64,000 nt of DNA from Streptomyces adelaidensis (GTDB lineage Bacteria > Actinomycetota > Actinomycetes > Streptomycetales > Streptomycetaceae), in assembly GCF_016598475.1 (NCBI RefSeq), contig NZ_JAEMUX010000024.1, forward strand, positions 1 to 64,000. Direction: 5' to 3'. The position numbers and the translations under genes were made by a program. Positions within the stretch are counted from its first letter, which is position 1; each line of letters starts with the position of its first letter. Shown one piece after another: positions 23,003 through 32,185 of this stretch. Below the pieces are notes generated by a model, which was given only the letters and a program-made list of their open reading frames with translations, searched no databases and was not told where the DNA came from.

Positions 23003-23956
23003 ATGGCCGGTCCAGCGTTCCGCGCCGCCGCCGTACGGGTGCGCGTCCCCGCCACCAGCGCCAACCTCGGCCCGGGCTTCGACGCCCTGGGCCTGTCGCT
23101 GGGCCTCTACGACGACGTGGTCGTCCGGGTGGCCGACTCCGGGCTGCACGTCGACATCGCGGGGGAGGGCAGTGAGACGCTCCCGCGTGACGAGCGGCAT
23201 CTCCTCGTCCGCTCCCTGCGCACCGCCTTCGACCTGCTGGGCGGACAGCCCCGAGGCCTCGAAATCGTGTGCGCCAACCGCATCCCGCACGGCCGCGGCC
23301 TCGGCTCCTCCTCCGCCGCCATCTGCGCCGGCATCGTCGCCGCCCGCGCCGTGACCATAGGCGGGGAGAACCGGCTCGACGACGCCGCGCTGCTCGAACT
23401 GGCCACGGAGATCGAGGGACACCCCGACAACGTCGCGGCCTGTCTCCTCGGCGGCTTCACGCTCTCCTGGATGGAGGGCGGCGCCGCGCGGGCGATCAGG
23501 ATGGAGCCCGCCGATTCCATCGTTCCGGTGGTTTTCGTCCCCGGAAAACCGGTTCTCACGGAGACGGCGCGCGGACTGCTCCCGCGCACCGTCCCGCACG
23601 TCGACGCGGCCACCAACGCCGGCCGGGCGGCCCTGCTCGTGGAAGCCCTGACCAGGCGTCCCGAGCTGCTGCTGCCCGCCACCGAGGACCGGCTGCACCA
23701 GGAATACCGGGCGCCCGCCATGCCGGAGAGCGCGGCCCTGGTCGAGCGACTGCGGGCCGACGGCGTCCCGGCGGTCATCTCCGGCGCCGGACCCACGGTT
23801 CTGGCCCTGGCCGACGAGGCCAGTGCCGACAAGGTGGCCGATCTCGCGGGTGTGGGGTGGGCCGCCAACCGGCTGGACCTCGACGCCCGAGGGGCGTGCG
23901 TCCTGCCGCTCACCACCACCGTCGCCGATACCGGCGTCGGCAGTGGCGACGAGTAA
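23003..23956 (+). CDS. thrB: Homoserine kinase
   Basis: 317 residues of the GHMP kinase family; phosphorylates homoserine with ATP for thrC. The N-terminal VPATSANLGPGFDALG, the ATP loop GRGLGSSSAAICAG (about 93-106) and the C-terminal VISGAGPTVLAL are present. The start is ATG 23003 with AAGGAGAG 10 bp upstream. In-frame codons back to 22799 cross the tandem repeats and are unlikely to be translated. Confidence 0.95.
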   Translation: MAGPAFRAAAVRVRVPATSANLGPGFDALGLSLGLYDDVVVRVADSGLHVDIAGEGSETLPRDERHLLVRSLRTAFDLLGGQPRGLEIVCANRIPHGRGLGSSSAAICAGIVAARAVTIGGENRLDDAALLELATEIEGHPDNVAACLLGGFTLSWMEGGAARAIRMEPADSIVPVVFVPGKPVLTETARGLLPRTVPHVDAATNAGRAALLVEALTRRPELLLPATEDRLHQEYRAPAMPESAALVERLRADGVPAVISGAGPTVLALADEASADKVADLAGVGWAANRLDLDARGACVLPLTTTVADTGVGSGDE

Positions 23957-23984
23957 GGGCGTTCGGTTGCCGGATTTCGAGAGG

Positions 23985-24012
23985 GGGAATGTTTGTTGGA
24001 TCCGGTAGTGTT
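23985..24012 (+). promoter_or_regulatory. Possible SigR-type promoter upstream of rho
   Basis: GGGAAT (23985-23990) and GTT (24010-24012) are 19 bp apart; the known Streptomyces SigR consensus is GGAAT, 18 or so bp, GTT. The site is 350 bp before the rho start. It is only a sequence match; the rest of the 408-bp thrB-rho gap shows no gene and no clear hairpin. Confidence 0.35.
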
Positions 24013-24364
24013 AACCTCAAGTCTGCACCTGCCCCAGCCATGGCGAGGTGCTTATCGTCCCAGTCCGGGACAACCATTCTTCCGGGAGTCTCCCAAGCCG
24101 CACTGCGCTTCGTACGTCAAGCTGTACGCCGTACGCAGGCACTGAGCGGTCTGCCGAGCAGGCTCCGGAACCGGCGTGACCGAGCCGCGTGACACAGACA
24201 CTCAGTGCCACGGCCCGGGTAAGCGCCGAATCATTCAGAAATTTCCTCCGCCGCCTTTGGCGGACCACCGCCCCGGCACGGTCCACCCGAATAGGGCCGA
24301 AGTCGGACAGCAAAACCGGTCGCCGAGCCAGAAGGCCGACGTCCGCTCCAGGGAAGGACCCTTC

Positions 24365-26410
24365 GTGAGCGACACCACCGATCTGATGGGCGCACGTGTC
24401 GAGGAGACCGCTGCCGCGCCCGCCACGGACGCCGCGCCTGCCAGCGGTGCCGGCTCCCGGCGGCGCCGCGGTACCGGCCTTGACGGCATGGTGCTGGCCG
24501 AGCTGCAGCAGGTCGCATCCGGCCTCAACATCAGGGGCACCGCGCGTATGCGCAAGAGCCAGCTGATCGAGGTCATCAAGGAGGCGCAGGCGGGAGGGGG
24601 TGCCCCGGCCAAGGCCGAGGCAGCCACCGAGACCAAGCCGAAGCGCCGCGCCACCTCGAAGGCGCGTACGGGCGAGGACGCCGCCCCGGCCGAGAAGGCC
24701 GTCGCCGCCAAGAAGGCCGAGGCGCCCGCCGAGAAGGCCGTGGCCCAGCAGCAGATCGAGATCCCCGGCCAGCCGGCCGGTGGCGACGAGGCGCCCACCG
24801 AGCGCCGTCGTCGTCGTGCCACCGCCGACGCGGGCAGCCCCGAGACGGTCACCGTCGAGGCGAAGAGCGAGCCCAAGGCCGAGACCCCGGTCCAGGCCGA
24901 GGCCAAGGCCGACGCCGCTGACCAGGGCGCCGAGGGCCGCCAGGGCCGCCGCGAGCGCGGCCGTGACCGTGGTGAGCGCACCGACCGAGGTGAGCGCACC
25001 GACCGGGGCGAGCGGGGTGACCGCGGCCGTCGGGGCAAGGGCGACGAGCAGCAGGGCGGCGGTGGCCAGCAGCAGCGCGACCGCGGCCAGCAGCAGAGCC
25101 AGCAGCAGGGCGGTCGTCAGGACCGTCAGGACCGTCAGCGTGACAACGGGCCGCAGGACGACGACGAGTTCGGCGATGGCCGGCGTGGCCGTCGCGGCCG
25201 TTACCGGGACCGTCGTGGCCGTCGCGGGCGTGACGAGATCGGCACCGCCGAGCCGCAGGTCGCGGACGACGACGTCCTGATCCCCGTCGCGGGCATCCTG
25301 GACATCCTCGACAACTACGCCTTCATCCGTACGTCGGGCTACCTGCCGGGCCCCAACGACGTGTACGTCTCCCTCGCCCAGGTCCGCAAGAACGGCCTGC
25401 GCAAGGGTGACCACGTCACCGGTGCGGTCCGTCAGCCCAAGGACGGCGAGCGCCGCGAGAAGTTCAACGCGCTGGTCCGTCTGGACTCCACCAACGGCAT
25501 GGCGCCCGAACACGGCCGTGGCCGCCCGGAGTTCAACAAGCTGACCCCGCTCTACCCGCAGGACCGCCTCCGTCTGGAGACGGACCCGGGCGTGCTGACC
25601 ACCCGCATCATCGACCTCGTGTCGCCGATCGGTAAGGGCCAGCGCGGTCTGATCGTGGCCCCGCCGAAGACCGGCAAGACCATGATCATGCAGGCGATCG
25701 CCAACGCGATCACGCACAACAACCCCGAGTGCCACCTGATGGTCGTCCTGGTCGACGAGCGTCCGGAAGAGGTCACCGACATGCAGCGGTCGGTGAAGGG
25801 CGAGGTCATCTCCTCGACCTTCGACCGTCCGGCCGAGGACCACACCACGGTCGCCGAGCTGGCGATCGAGCGCGCCAAGCGCCTGGTGGAGCTGGGCCAC
25901 GACGTCGTCGTGCTGCTCGACTCGATCACGCGTCTGGGCCGTGCGTACAACCTGGCGGCGCCGGCCTCCGGCCGCATCCTGTCCGGTGGTGTCGACTCGA
26001 CCGCCCTGTACCCGCCGAAGCGCTTCTTCGGTGCGGCCCGCAACATCGAGGACGGCGGCTCGCTGACCATCCTCGCCACCGCTCTGGTGGACACCGGGTC
26101 CCGCATGGACGAGGTGATCTTCGAGGAGTTCAAGGGCACCGGCAACATGGAGCTCAAGCTCGACCGGAAGCTCGCCGACAAGCGCATCTTCCCCGCGGTG
26201 GACGTGGACGCGTCCGGTACCCGTAAGGAAGAGATCCTGCTCGGCAGTGACGAGCTGGCCGTCACCTGGAAGCTGCGCCGGGTGCTGCACGCGCTCGACC
26301 AGCAGCAGGCGATCGAGCTGCTCCTCGACAAGATGAAGCAGACGAAGTCGAACGGCGAGTTCCTGATGCAGATCCAGAAGACGACGCCGTCGCCCGGTAA
26401 CGGCGACTAG
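24365..26410 (+). CDS. rho: Transcription termination factor Rho
   Basis: 681 residues, GTG start 24365 with AGGGAAGGA upstream. The N-terminal Rho_N helix domain (about 38-75) is followed by a 230-residue disordered insertion rich in Lys/Ala then Arg/Gly/Gln/Asp (about 80-300), typical of actinobacterial Rho. The cold-shock RNA-binding domain follows (AGILDILDNYAFIRTSGYLP, about 308). The ATPase core has Walker A APPKTGKT (about 434-441), VDERPEEVTDM and the Q/R-loop region. The hexamer moves along RNA to release polymerase. The insertion probably adds RNA contacts. Confidence 0.97.
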   Translation: MSDTTDLMGARVEETAAAPATDAAPASGAGSRRRRGTGLDGMVLAELQQVASGLNIRGTARMRKSQLIEVIKEAQAGGGAPAKAEAATETKPKRRATSKARTGEDAAPAEKAVAAKKAEAPAEKAVAQQQIEIPGQPAGGDEAPTERRRRRATADAGSPETVTVEAKSEPKAETPVQAEAKADAADQGAEGRQGRRERGRDRGERTDRGERTDRGERGDRGRRGKGDEQQGGGGQQQRDRGQQQSQQQGGRQDRQDRQRDNGPQDDDEFGDGRRGRRGRYRDRRGRRGRDEIGTAEPQVADDDVLIPVAGILDILDNYAFIRTSGYLPGPNDVYVSLAQVRKNGLRKGDHVTGAVRQPKDGERREKFNALVRLDSTNGMAPEHGRGRPEFNKLTPLYPQDRLRLETDPGVLTTRIIDLVSPIGKGQRGLIVAPPKTGKTMIMQAIANAITHNNPECHLMVVLVDERPEEVTDMQRSVKGEVISSTFDRPAEDHTTVAELAIERAKRLVELGHDVVVLLDSITRLGRAYNLAAPASGRILSGGVDSTALYPPKRFFGAARNIEDGGSLTILATALVDTGSRMDEVIFEEFKGTGNMELKLDRKLADKRIFPAVDVDASGTRKEEILLGSDELAVTWKLRRVLHALDQQQAIELLLDKMKQTKSNGEFLMQIQKTTPSPGNGD

Positions 26411-26470
26411 TCGGTCGGTCTGAAGAAGCCGAGGAAGCCGAAGAAGTAGTCGGTCGGTCTGAAGAAGCCG
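26408..26470 (+). repeat. Two 24-bp direct repeats after rho
   Basis: A 24-bp sequence beginning TAGTCGGTCGGTCTG occurs at 26408-26431, overlapping the rho stop codon, and again at 26447-26470, just before the terminator stem. Between them is a GAAGCCGA variation. It looks like a local slippage duplication. Confidence 0.75.
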
Positions 26471-26506
26471 GGGCCACCCTCGTTGTGAGGGTGGCCCCGG
26501 TTTTTT
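26469..26506 (+). terminator. rho terminator
   Basis: GGGGCCACCCTC, loop GTTGT, GAGGGTGGCCCC, then GGTTTTTT. A 12-bp perfect stem with a U-tract makes this a textbook intrinsic terminator, unusual among the U-less ones in this genome. Confidence 0.95.
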
Positions 26507-26570
26507 GTGTGGCACGCGTGTACGATCACGTTCTTCACATCGCATTTCTTGACTCTCAGGGGGGACTTGA

Positions 26571-28328
26571 GTGGCTAGACCCTTGTCCGGAGCCGTTGCC
26601 GCCGCTATAGCCGGGGCGCTGCTGGTGTCGTCGGCGAGTGCGGCCACCGGTGCCGACGCCTCGACGCCCGACGCGCTGGACGTACGGATCGCGAAGGCGA
26701 TGGCGGCGGACGACACCGCCGGTGAGACGGCCAGGACGGCGAATGAGCCGTCGGCGAGCGAGAGTTCGGACGGTCCGACCCAGGACGCCCAGATCATCGG
26801 CGGCTCGGAGACCACGATCGGCTCGGCGCCGTGGATGGCCCAGCTCTGGTACTACGACCCGACCCTGGACCTCGGCTTCTTCTGCGGCGGCACGGTCGTC
26901 GCGCCGACGAAGATCCTCACCGCCGCGCACTGCGTCGACAAGAACAACTACGACTGGGCCAGCTACGGCGCCATCGTCACGGGTACGAACCAGCTGCCCA
27001 CGGCCGTTCTCGACGACGACGGCAACTACGTGAGCACGGACTACCACGGCGGAACCGCCACCGCGCTCTCGCGCCAGTGGAACCACTCCTCGTACGACGA
27101 GGACACGATCGACAACGACATCGCGGTCCTCACGCTGGCGACGCCGGTCAAGGCCACGCCGATCAAGATGACGACGTCCGGCGACACGGCCTCGTACGCG
27201 GCCGGCACGACGGCCAAGGTCTACGGCTGGGGCCGTACCAGCTCCACCACCGACGACGTCTCGCAGACGCTGAAGACGGCCACGCTGCCCGTCGTGAGCG
27301 ACACGAACTGCGCGAATGTCTGGCCCGACTACTTCATCAAGGGCCACATGGTCTGCGCGGGCAAGCCGTCCGGCGGCACCGACGCCACGACCACCACCAC
27401 CTGCAACGGTGACTCCGGCGGCCCGCTCGTCGTCAACAACAAGGTCATCGGCGTCGTCTCGTGGGGCGTCACGGACTGCGTGTGGGAGGGCGTCTACCCG
27501 GTCTTCGCGAAGGTCAGCAAGTACGTCGGCGTGACCTACCCGCGGATCGACGACAGCGACATCAGCCGGGACGGCAAGGCCGACGTCTTCCTGCGCAACA
27601 AGGAGACCGGCACCGGCTATGTCCGCGCCTCCAAGGGCTCCTCGCTCGGCGACCGCGCGTCCCTGAACTCCCGCGGCAGCTGGAAGGGCTACAACCTCGT
27701 CCAGCAGACCGACCTGAACCGGGACGGTCACCAGGACTTCGTGCTGCGCCGCTCCTCCGACGGTGACGTCTTCTGGCGGCGGTACGTGCCCTCGTCCAAC
27801 ACCTGGACGACGACGCAGATCTTCGACAACTGGAAGACCCGCACCCGGATCCTCACCCCCGGTGACGTCACCGGCGACGCCCTGCCCGACCTGCTGTCGG
27901 TCGACTCGGCGGGCGCCCTGTGGATCTACCCGGGCAAGGGCAACGGCACGTTCTCGACCCGCGTCAAGGTCGGCACGGGCTGGAACACGTACAACGCGGT
28001 GCTCGGTCACGGCGACTTCACCGGCGACGGCAAGGCCGACCTGATCGCGCGCACCAAGACCGGCTCGAACGTCTACCTCTACAAGGGCGCCGGCAAGGCC
28101 GGCACGAGCGCCTTCGCCGCCCGTGTGAAGGTCCGCTCGGACTGGAGCGCGTACAACACGCTCATCACTCCCGGTGACGTCAGCGGCGACGGCAGGGCGG
28201 ACCTCCTGGCCCGTACGCCGGCCGGCACGCTGTACCTCTACAAGGGCACGGGCAAGGCCACGAGCGAGATCTTCAGCACACGGGTCTCGGTCGGCACCAG
28301 CTACGCCCAGTACGACCTTCTCGGCTGA
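26571..28328 (+). CDS. Secreted trypsin-like serine protease with FG-GAP/VCBS repeats
   Basis: 585 residues from GTG 26571. A signal peptide (about 1-25, ending near SSASAA) and a propeptide are followed by the S1 domain starting IIGGSETTIGSAPWM (about 75). The triad is His in TAAHC (about 118), Asp in DNDIAVL (about 185) and Ser in CNGDSGGPL (about 279). The second half (about 330-585) has four or so repeats with DxNxDGxxD-like calcium loops (DLNRDGHQDF, DVTGDALPD, DFTGDGKAD, DVSGDGRAD), the FG-GAP/VCBS propeller. It is exported, calcium-stabilised and monocistronic. Confidence 0.92.
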   Translation: MARPLSGAVAAAIAGALLVSSASAATGADASTPDALDVRIAKAMAADDTAGETARTANEPSASESSDGPTQDAQIIGGSETTIGSAPWMAQLWYYDPTLDLGFFCGGTVVAPTKILTAAHCVDKNNYDWASYGAIVTGTNQLPTAVLDDDGNYVSTDYHGGTATALSRQWNHSSYDEDTIDNDIAVLTLATPVKATPIKMTTSGDTASYAAGTTAKVYGWGRTSSTTDDVSQTLKTATLPVVSDTNCANVWPDYFIKGHMVCAGKPSGGTDATTTTTCNGDSGGPLVVNNKVIGVVSWGVTDCVWEGVYPVFAKVSKYVGVTYPRIDDSDISRDGKADVFLRNKETGTGYVRASKGSSLGDRASLNSRGSWKGYNLVQQTDLNRDGHQDFVLRRSSDGDVFWRRYVPSSNTWTTTQIFDNWKTRTRILTPGDVTGDALPDLLSVDSAGALWIYPGKGNGTFSTRVKVGTGWNTYNAVLGHGDFTGDGKADLIARTKTGSNVYLYKGAGKAGTSAFAARVKVRSDWSAYNTLITPGDVSGDGRADLLARTPAGTLYLYKGTGKATSEIFSTRVSVGTSYAQYDLLG

Positions 28329-28369
28329 AACACCAGGTGAGCCCGGTCCCGCCGGGCTCATCCGTCACA

Positions 28370-28406
28370 CACGGTGCCCACCGCTCTTTACACGATGGGC
28401 ACCGTT
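28370..28406. terminator. Terminator hairpin after the protease
   Basis: ACGGTGCCCA pairs perfectly with TGGGCACCGT across a 15-nt loop. A second small stem, ACTCCGT/ACGGAGT, follows at about 28433-28455 and lies in the leader of the next gene. The 211-bp gap otherwise shows no gene. Confidence 0.6.
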
Positions 28407-28539
28407 CGTCGTGCAACCCTTTCCCGGATTACTCCGTCTGACCGAACGGAGTGACCATGAAGCGGTACGGCCACATCCGACCCGACAGGCCTGGGCCTGA
28501 GCGCAGGGGGTAACCGACCGGAAGAGAACCGAGGAGCAG

Positions 28540-29682
28540 ATGTCCGCCGAGAGCACGGCCGAGAGCACGCTGGACCCCGGCACCACCGGCCCGCGCCACC
28601 GCGCGGCCAAGGGCCGCCGCCGCAAGTCGCGCGAGGGGCACAGCAGGGCGGCGCTCGCCGTCGTCTGGACCGCCGCGGGCGTCCTGGTGCTGGGCGGTAG
28701 CGGAATCGGCTACCTGTACTTCAAGCTCAACGGCAACATCAAGAGCGTCGACATCAACCACGCCCTCGGCACCGACCGGCCTCTCGACGTCGACAACGGC
28801 TCGCAGGACTTCCTCGTCCTCGGCTCCGACACCCGCTCGGGCAGCAACAAGAAGCTCGGCGGCGGCACGGACGACGGCAGCGCCCGCTCCGACACGGCGA
28901 TGGTCGTGCACGTCTACGAGGGCCACAAGCGGGCCAGCGTGGTCTCCATACCCCGGGACACCCTCGTCGCCCGGCCCGAGTGCACCGACGCGAACGGCAA
29001 GACGTATCCGGCGGCCTCCACGGCGATGTTCAACTCCGCGTACTCCACCGGTGGCGCCGCGTGCGCGGTGAAGACCGTCGAGTCCATGAGCGGCATCCGC
29101 ATGGACCACTACATCGAGGTCGACTTCGCGGGCTTCGAGAAACTCATCAACGTCCTCGGCGGTGTGGACATCACCACCACCAAGGACATCAAGGACGCCG
29201 ACAGTCATCTCGACCTGAAGGCCGGCGAGCACACCCTCACCGGCAAGCAGGCGCTCGGCCTCGTCCGCACCCGGCACGGCGTCGGCGACGGCTCCGACCT
29301 CGGCCGCATCCAGCTCCAGCAGGCCTTCATCAAGGCCCTCATCGAGCAGGTCAAGGAGGTCGGCATCCTCACCAACCCCAAGAAGCTGTACGACCTCGCG
29401 GACTCCGCCACCGACGCCGTCACCACGGACTCCGACCTCGACTCCGTCAAGGACCTCGCCTCCTTCGTCAACGGCCTCAAGGGCATCAGCTCCAAGAAGA
29501 TGACCATGGTCACCATGCCCGTCCAGTACGACCCCGCCGACCCGAACCGCGTCCTGGTGGCCGAGGCCAAGGCCAAGCAGGTCTGGGCCGCCCTCAAGGC
29601 CGACCGGACCATCCCGAAGTCGGCGACGAAGAACACGGCGACGGGCACGGCGGACGGGGTCGTGGAGTCCGCCGCCGGATGA
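28540..29682 (+). CDS. LytR-CpsA-Psr (LCP) family cell-wall glycopolymer transferase
   Basis: 380 residues. A basic cytoplasmic tail (about 1-38, RAAKGRRRKSREGH), one membrane anchor (AALAVVWTAAGVLVLGGSGI, about 40-62), then the extracellular LCP domain with FLVLGSDTRSG, SDTAMVVHV, SIPRDTLV, the Arg-rich LVRTRHGVGDGSDLGRIQLQ and C-terminal KKMTMVTMPV. These enzymes attach undecaprenyl-linked polymers such as teichoic acids to peptidoglycan. The nearby rfe gene makes the first lipid-linked sugar of such polymers. Confidence 0.93.
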   Translation: MSAESTAESTLDPGTTGPRHRAAKGRRRKSREGHSRAALAVVWTAAGVLVLGGSGIGYLYFKLNGNIKSVDINHALGTDRPLDVDNGSQDFLVLGSDTRSGSNKKLGGGTDDGSARSDTAMVVHVYEGHKRASVVSIPRDTLVARPECTDANGKTYPAASTAMFNSAYSTGGAACAVKTVESMSGIRMDHYIEVDFAGFEKLINVLGGVDITTTKDIKDADSHLDLKAGEHTLTGKQALGLVRTRHGVGDGSDLGRIQLQQAFIKALIEQVKEVGILTNPKKLYDLADSATDAVTTDSDLDSVKDLASFVNGLKGISSKKMTMVTMPVQYDPADPNRVLVAEAKAKQVWAALKADRTIPKSATKNTATGTADGVVESAAG

Positions 29683-29717
29683 CCGGGGGCCGCCAGGAGG
29701 CACCCCTGACGCGCCCC

Positions 29718-29744
29718 GGGAATACCTGACCGCACCCCCCGGTT
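29718..29744 (+). promoter_or_regulatory. SigR-type promoter of rpmE
   Basis: GGGAAT (29718-29723), 18 bp, then GTT (29742-29744) matches the SigR consensus GGAAT-N18-GTT. rpmE is a known member of the S. coelicolor SigR thiol-oxidative stress regulon as I recall. It lies 104 bp before the rpmE start. Confidence 0.7.
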
Positions 29745-29847
29745 TTGGGAGATACGGCCAGTCCTGGCAGACTGGTACGTCGGCCCCGGTTCACGCTTCC
29801 GCACCCCGCGACAGCGACCCGGCGCCCTCCCGAAACTAGGAGACACC

Positions 29848-30069
29848 TTGAAGCGCGACATCCACCCCGAGTACGTCGAGACGCAGGTCAGCTGCACCTG
29901 TGGCGCGTCGTTCACCACCCGCAGCACGATCCAGAGCGGCACCGTCCGTGCCGAGGTCTGCTCCGAGTGCCACCCGTTCTACACGGGCAAGCAGAAGATC
30001 CTCGACACCGGTGGCCGCGTGGCCCGCTTCGAGGCCCGCTTCGGCAAGGCTGCCGCTGCCAACAAGTAG
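29848..30069 (+). CDS. rpmE: 50S ribosomal protein L31, zinc-binding form
   Basis: 73 residues from TTG 29848 with TAGGAG upstream. It begins KRDIHPEY and has CTCGASF and CSECHPFYTGKQK, the four-Cys zinc form (C+), then GGRVARFEARFG. It sits at the interface between ribosomal subunits. The SigR-like promoter fits its thiol-zinc chemistry. It is followed by prfA. Confidence 0.96.
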   Translation: MKRDIHPEYVETQVSCTCGASFTTRSTIQSGTVRAEVCSECHPFYTGKQKILDTGGRVARFEARFGKAAAANK

Positions 30070-30167
30070 CGAGCCCCCAGCGCCGGTCCGCGGTGCCCCC
30101 ACGGGGGCGCCGGGACCGGCGCTTTGCGGTGCAGCCCACTCAAATCGTCGTACAGGGAGTCGGAGAG

Positions 30168-31244
30168 ATGTTCGAGGCGGTCGAGGAACTGGTCGGGGAA
30201 CACGCCGACCTGGAGAAGAAGCTCGCCGACCCGTCGGTCCACGCGGACCAGGCCAACGCGCGCAAGCTGAACAAGCGCTACGCGGAGCTGACCCCGATCG
30301 TCGGCACGTACCGCTCCTGGAAGCAGACCGGCGAGGACATCGTCACCGCCCGTGAGTTCGCCGCGGACGACCCGGACTTCGCCGCGGAGGCCAAGGAGCT
30401 GGAGAAGCGGCGGGACGAGCTGACGGAGAAGCTGCGGCTGCTCCTCGTCCCGCGCGACCCCAGCGACGACAAGGACGTGATCCTGGAGATCAAGGCGGGC
30501 GCCGGCGGCGACGAGTCCGCCCTGTTCGCCGGAGACCTCCTGCGCATGTATCTCCGGTACGCCGAGCGTGTCGGCTGGAAGACCGAGATCATCGACTCCA
30601 CCGAGTCCGAGCTCGGCGGCTACAAGGACGTCCAGGTCGCCGTGAAGACCAAGGGCGGTCAGGGCGCCACCGAGCCCGGCCAGGGCGTCTGGGCCCGGCT
30701 GAAGTACGAGGGCGGCGTGCACCGCGTGCAGCGCGTGCCGTCGACCGAGTCGCAGGGCCGTATCCACACCTCCGCCGCCGGTGTGCTGGTCACGCCCGAG
30801 GCCGAGGAGGTCGATGTGGAGATCCACGCGAACGACCTGCGGATCGATGTCTACCGCTCCTCGGGGCCCGGCGGCCAGTCCGTCAACACCACCGACTCCG
30901 CCGTGCGCATCACGCACGTTCCCACCGGAGTCGTCGCCTCCTGCCAGAACGAGAAGAGCCAGCTGCAGAACAAGGAGCAGGCGATGCGTATCCTGCGCTC
31001 CAGGCTGCTCGCCGCGGCGCAGGAGGAGGCGGAGAGGGAAGCCGCCGACGCCCGCCGCAGCCAGGTCCGTACCGTCGACCGCTCCGAGAAGATCCGCACG
31101 TACAACTTCCCGGAGAACCGCATCTCGGACCACCGCGTCGGCTTCAAGTCCTACAACCTGGACCAGGTCCTGGACGGTGAACTCGACGCGGTGATCCAGG
31201 CCTGCGTCGACGCGGACTCGGCCGCGAAGCTGGCAGCCGCGTAA
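30168..31244 (+). CDS. prfA: Peptide chain release factor 1
   Basis: 358 residues from ATG 30168 with GGGAGTCGGAGAG upstream. Class I release factor reading UAA and UAG. The GGQ motif is in SSGPGGQSVNTTDSAVRITH (about 234), where PrmC methylates the Gln. HRVQRVPSTESQGRIHTSAA precedes it. The N-terminal helical domain is complete. prmC follows 30 bp later, the usual pairing. Confidence 0.97.
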   Translation: MFEAVEELVGEHADLEKKLADPSVHADQANARKLNKRYAELTPIVGTYRSWKQTGEDIVTAREFAADDPDFAAEAKELEKRRDELTEKLRLLLVPRDPSDDKDVILEIKAGAGGDESALFAGDLLRMYLRYAERVGWKTEIIDSTESELGGYKDVQVAVKTKGGQGATEPGQGVWARLKYEGGVHRVQRVPSTESQGRIHTSAAGVLVTPEAEEVDVEIHANDLRIDVYRSSGPGGQSVNTTDSAVRITHVPTGVVASCQNEKSQLQNKEQAMRILRSRLLAAAQEEAEREAADARRSQVRTVDRSEKIRTYNFPENRISDHRVGFKSYNLDQVLDGELDAVIQACVDADSAAKLAAA

Positions 31245-31274
31245 GGCACGTACGAGTTACGACGGAGGACTTGC

Positions 31275-32120
31275 GTGAACCTGCTGCTCGCGGAAGTGGC
31301 CCAGGCCACCCAGCGCCTGGCCGACGCCGGCGTGCCCTCGCCGCGCAACGACGCGGAGGAGCTCGCCGCGTCCGTGCACGGCGTGAAGCGGGGCGAGCTG
31401 CACACCGTCAAGGACTCCGACTTCGACGCCCGGTACTGGGAGGTCATCGCCCGGCGCGAGCAGCGTGAGCCGCTCCAGCACATCACCGGACGCACATACT
31501 TCCGCTACCTCGAACTCCAGGTCGGGCCAGGGGTGTTCGTGCCCCGGCCGGAGACCGAGTCGGTCGTCGGCTGGGCCATAGACGCCGTCCGCGCGATGGA
31601 CGTCGTCGAGCCGCTCATCGTCGACCTGTGCACCGGCTCCGGCGCCATCGCCCTCGCCCTCGCCCAGGAGGTGCCGCGCTCGCGCGTGCACGCCGTGGAG
31701 CTGTCGGAGGACGCCCTGACGTGGACCCGCAAGAACATGGCGGGCTCGCGCGTCGACCTGCGCCAGGGCAACGCCCTGGACGCCTTCCGCGACCTCGACG
31801 GCCAGGTCGACCTGGTCATCTCCAACCCGCCGTACATCCCGCTCACGGAGTGGGAGTACGTGGCACCCGAGGCCCGCGACTACGATCCCGAACTCGCCCT
31901 GTTCTCAGGGGAGGACGGCCTGGACCTGATCCGAGGCCTCGAACGCACAGCGCACCGGCTCCTGCGCCCCGGCGGTGTCGTCGTCATCGAGCACGCCGAC
32001 ACCCAGGGCGGCCAGGTGCCGTGGATCTTCACCGAGGAGCGGGGCTGGGCCGACGCGGCCGACCACCCGGACCTCAACAACCGGCCGCGGTTCGCGACCG
32101 CCCGCAAGGCGCTGCCCTGA
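31275..32120 (+). CDS. prmC: Release factor glutamine methyltransferase
   Basis: 281 residues, GTG 31275 with GGAGG upstream. It N5-methylates the GGQ glutamine of release factors with SAM. The helical N-terminal domain includes REPLQHITGRTYFRYLEL. The SAM site is in IVDLCTGSGAIALALA and the catalytic NPPY in LVISNPPYIPLTEWEY (about 185). It is in an operon after prfA. Confidence 0.95.
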   Translation: MNLLLAEVAQATQRLADAGVPSPRNDAEELAASVHGVKRGELHTVKDSDFDARYWEVIARREQREPLQHITGRTYFRYLELQVGPGVFVPRPETESVVGWAIDAVRAMDVVEPLIVDLCTGSGAIALALAQEVPRSRVHAVELSEDALTWTRKNMAGSRVDLRQGNALDAFRDLDGQVDLVISNPPYIPLTEWEYVAPEARDYDPELALFSGEDGLDLIRGLERTAHRLLRPGGVVVIEHADTQGGQVPWIFTEERGWADAADHPDLNNRPRFATARKALP

Positions 32121-32185
32121 TGAGCACGCGCCCGACGGCAGATTTTCCGGAAGCCCAGCATTACGTGTACGAGGAGGCCCGCTAG
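32120..32185 (+). CDS. 21-codon mini-ORF between prmC and sua5
   Basis: ATG 32120 overlaps the prmC stop (TGATG), and the TAG at 32183-32185 directly abuts the sua5 ATG at 32186. The peptide is MSTRPTADFPEAQHYVYEEA plus R. The sua5 ribosome site GAGGAGG lies inside it. It may be a translational-coupling device rather than a functional peptide. Confidence 0.4.
   Translation: MSTRPTADFPEAQHYVYEEAR

Noticed and set aside
24017..26815. 932-codon minus-strand open frame
   Set aside because: Antisense of rho; low-complexity Leu/Ala/Arg composition.
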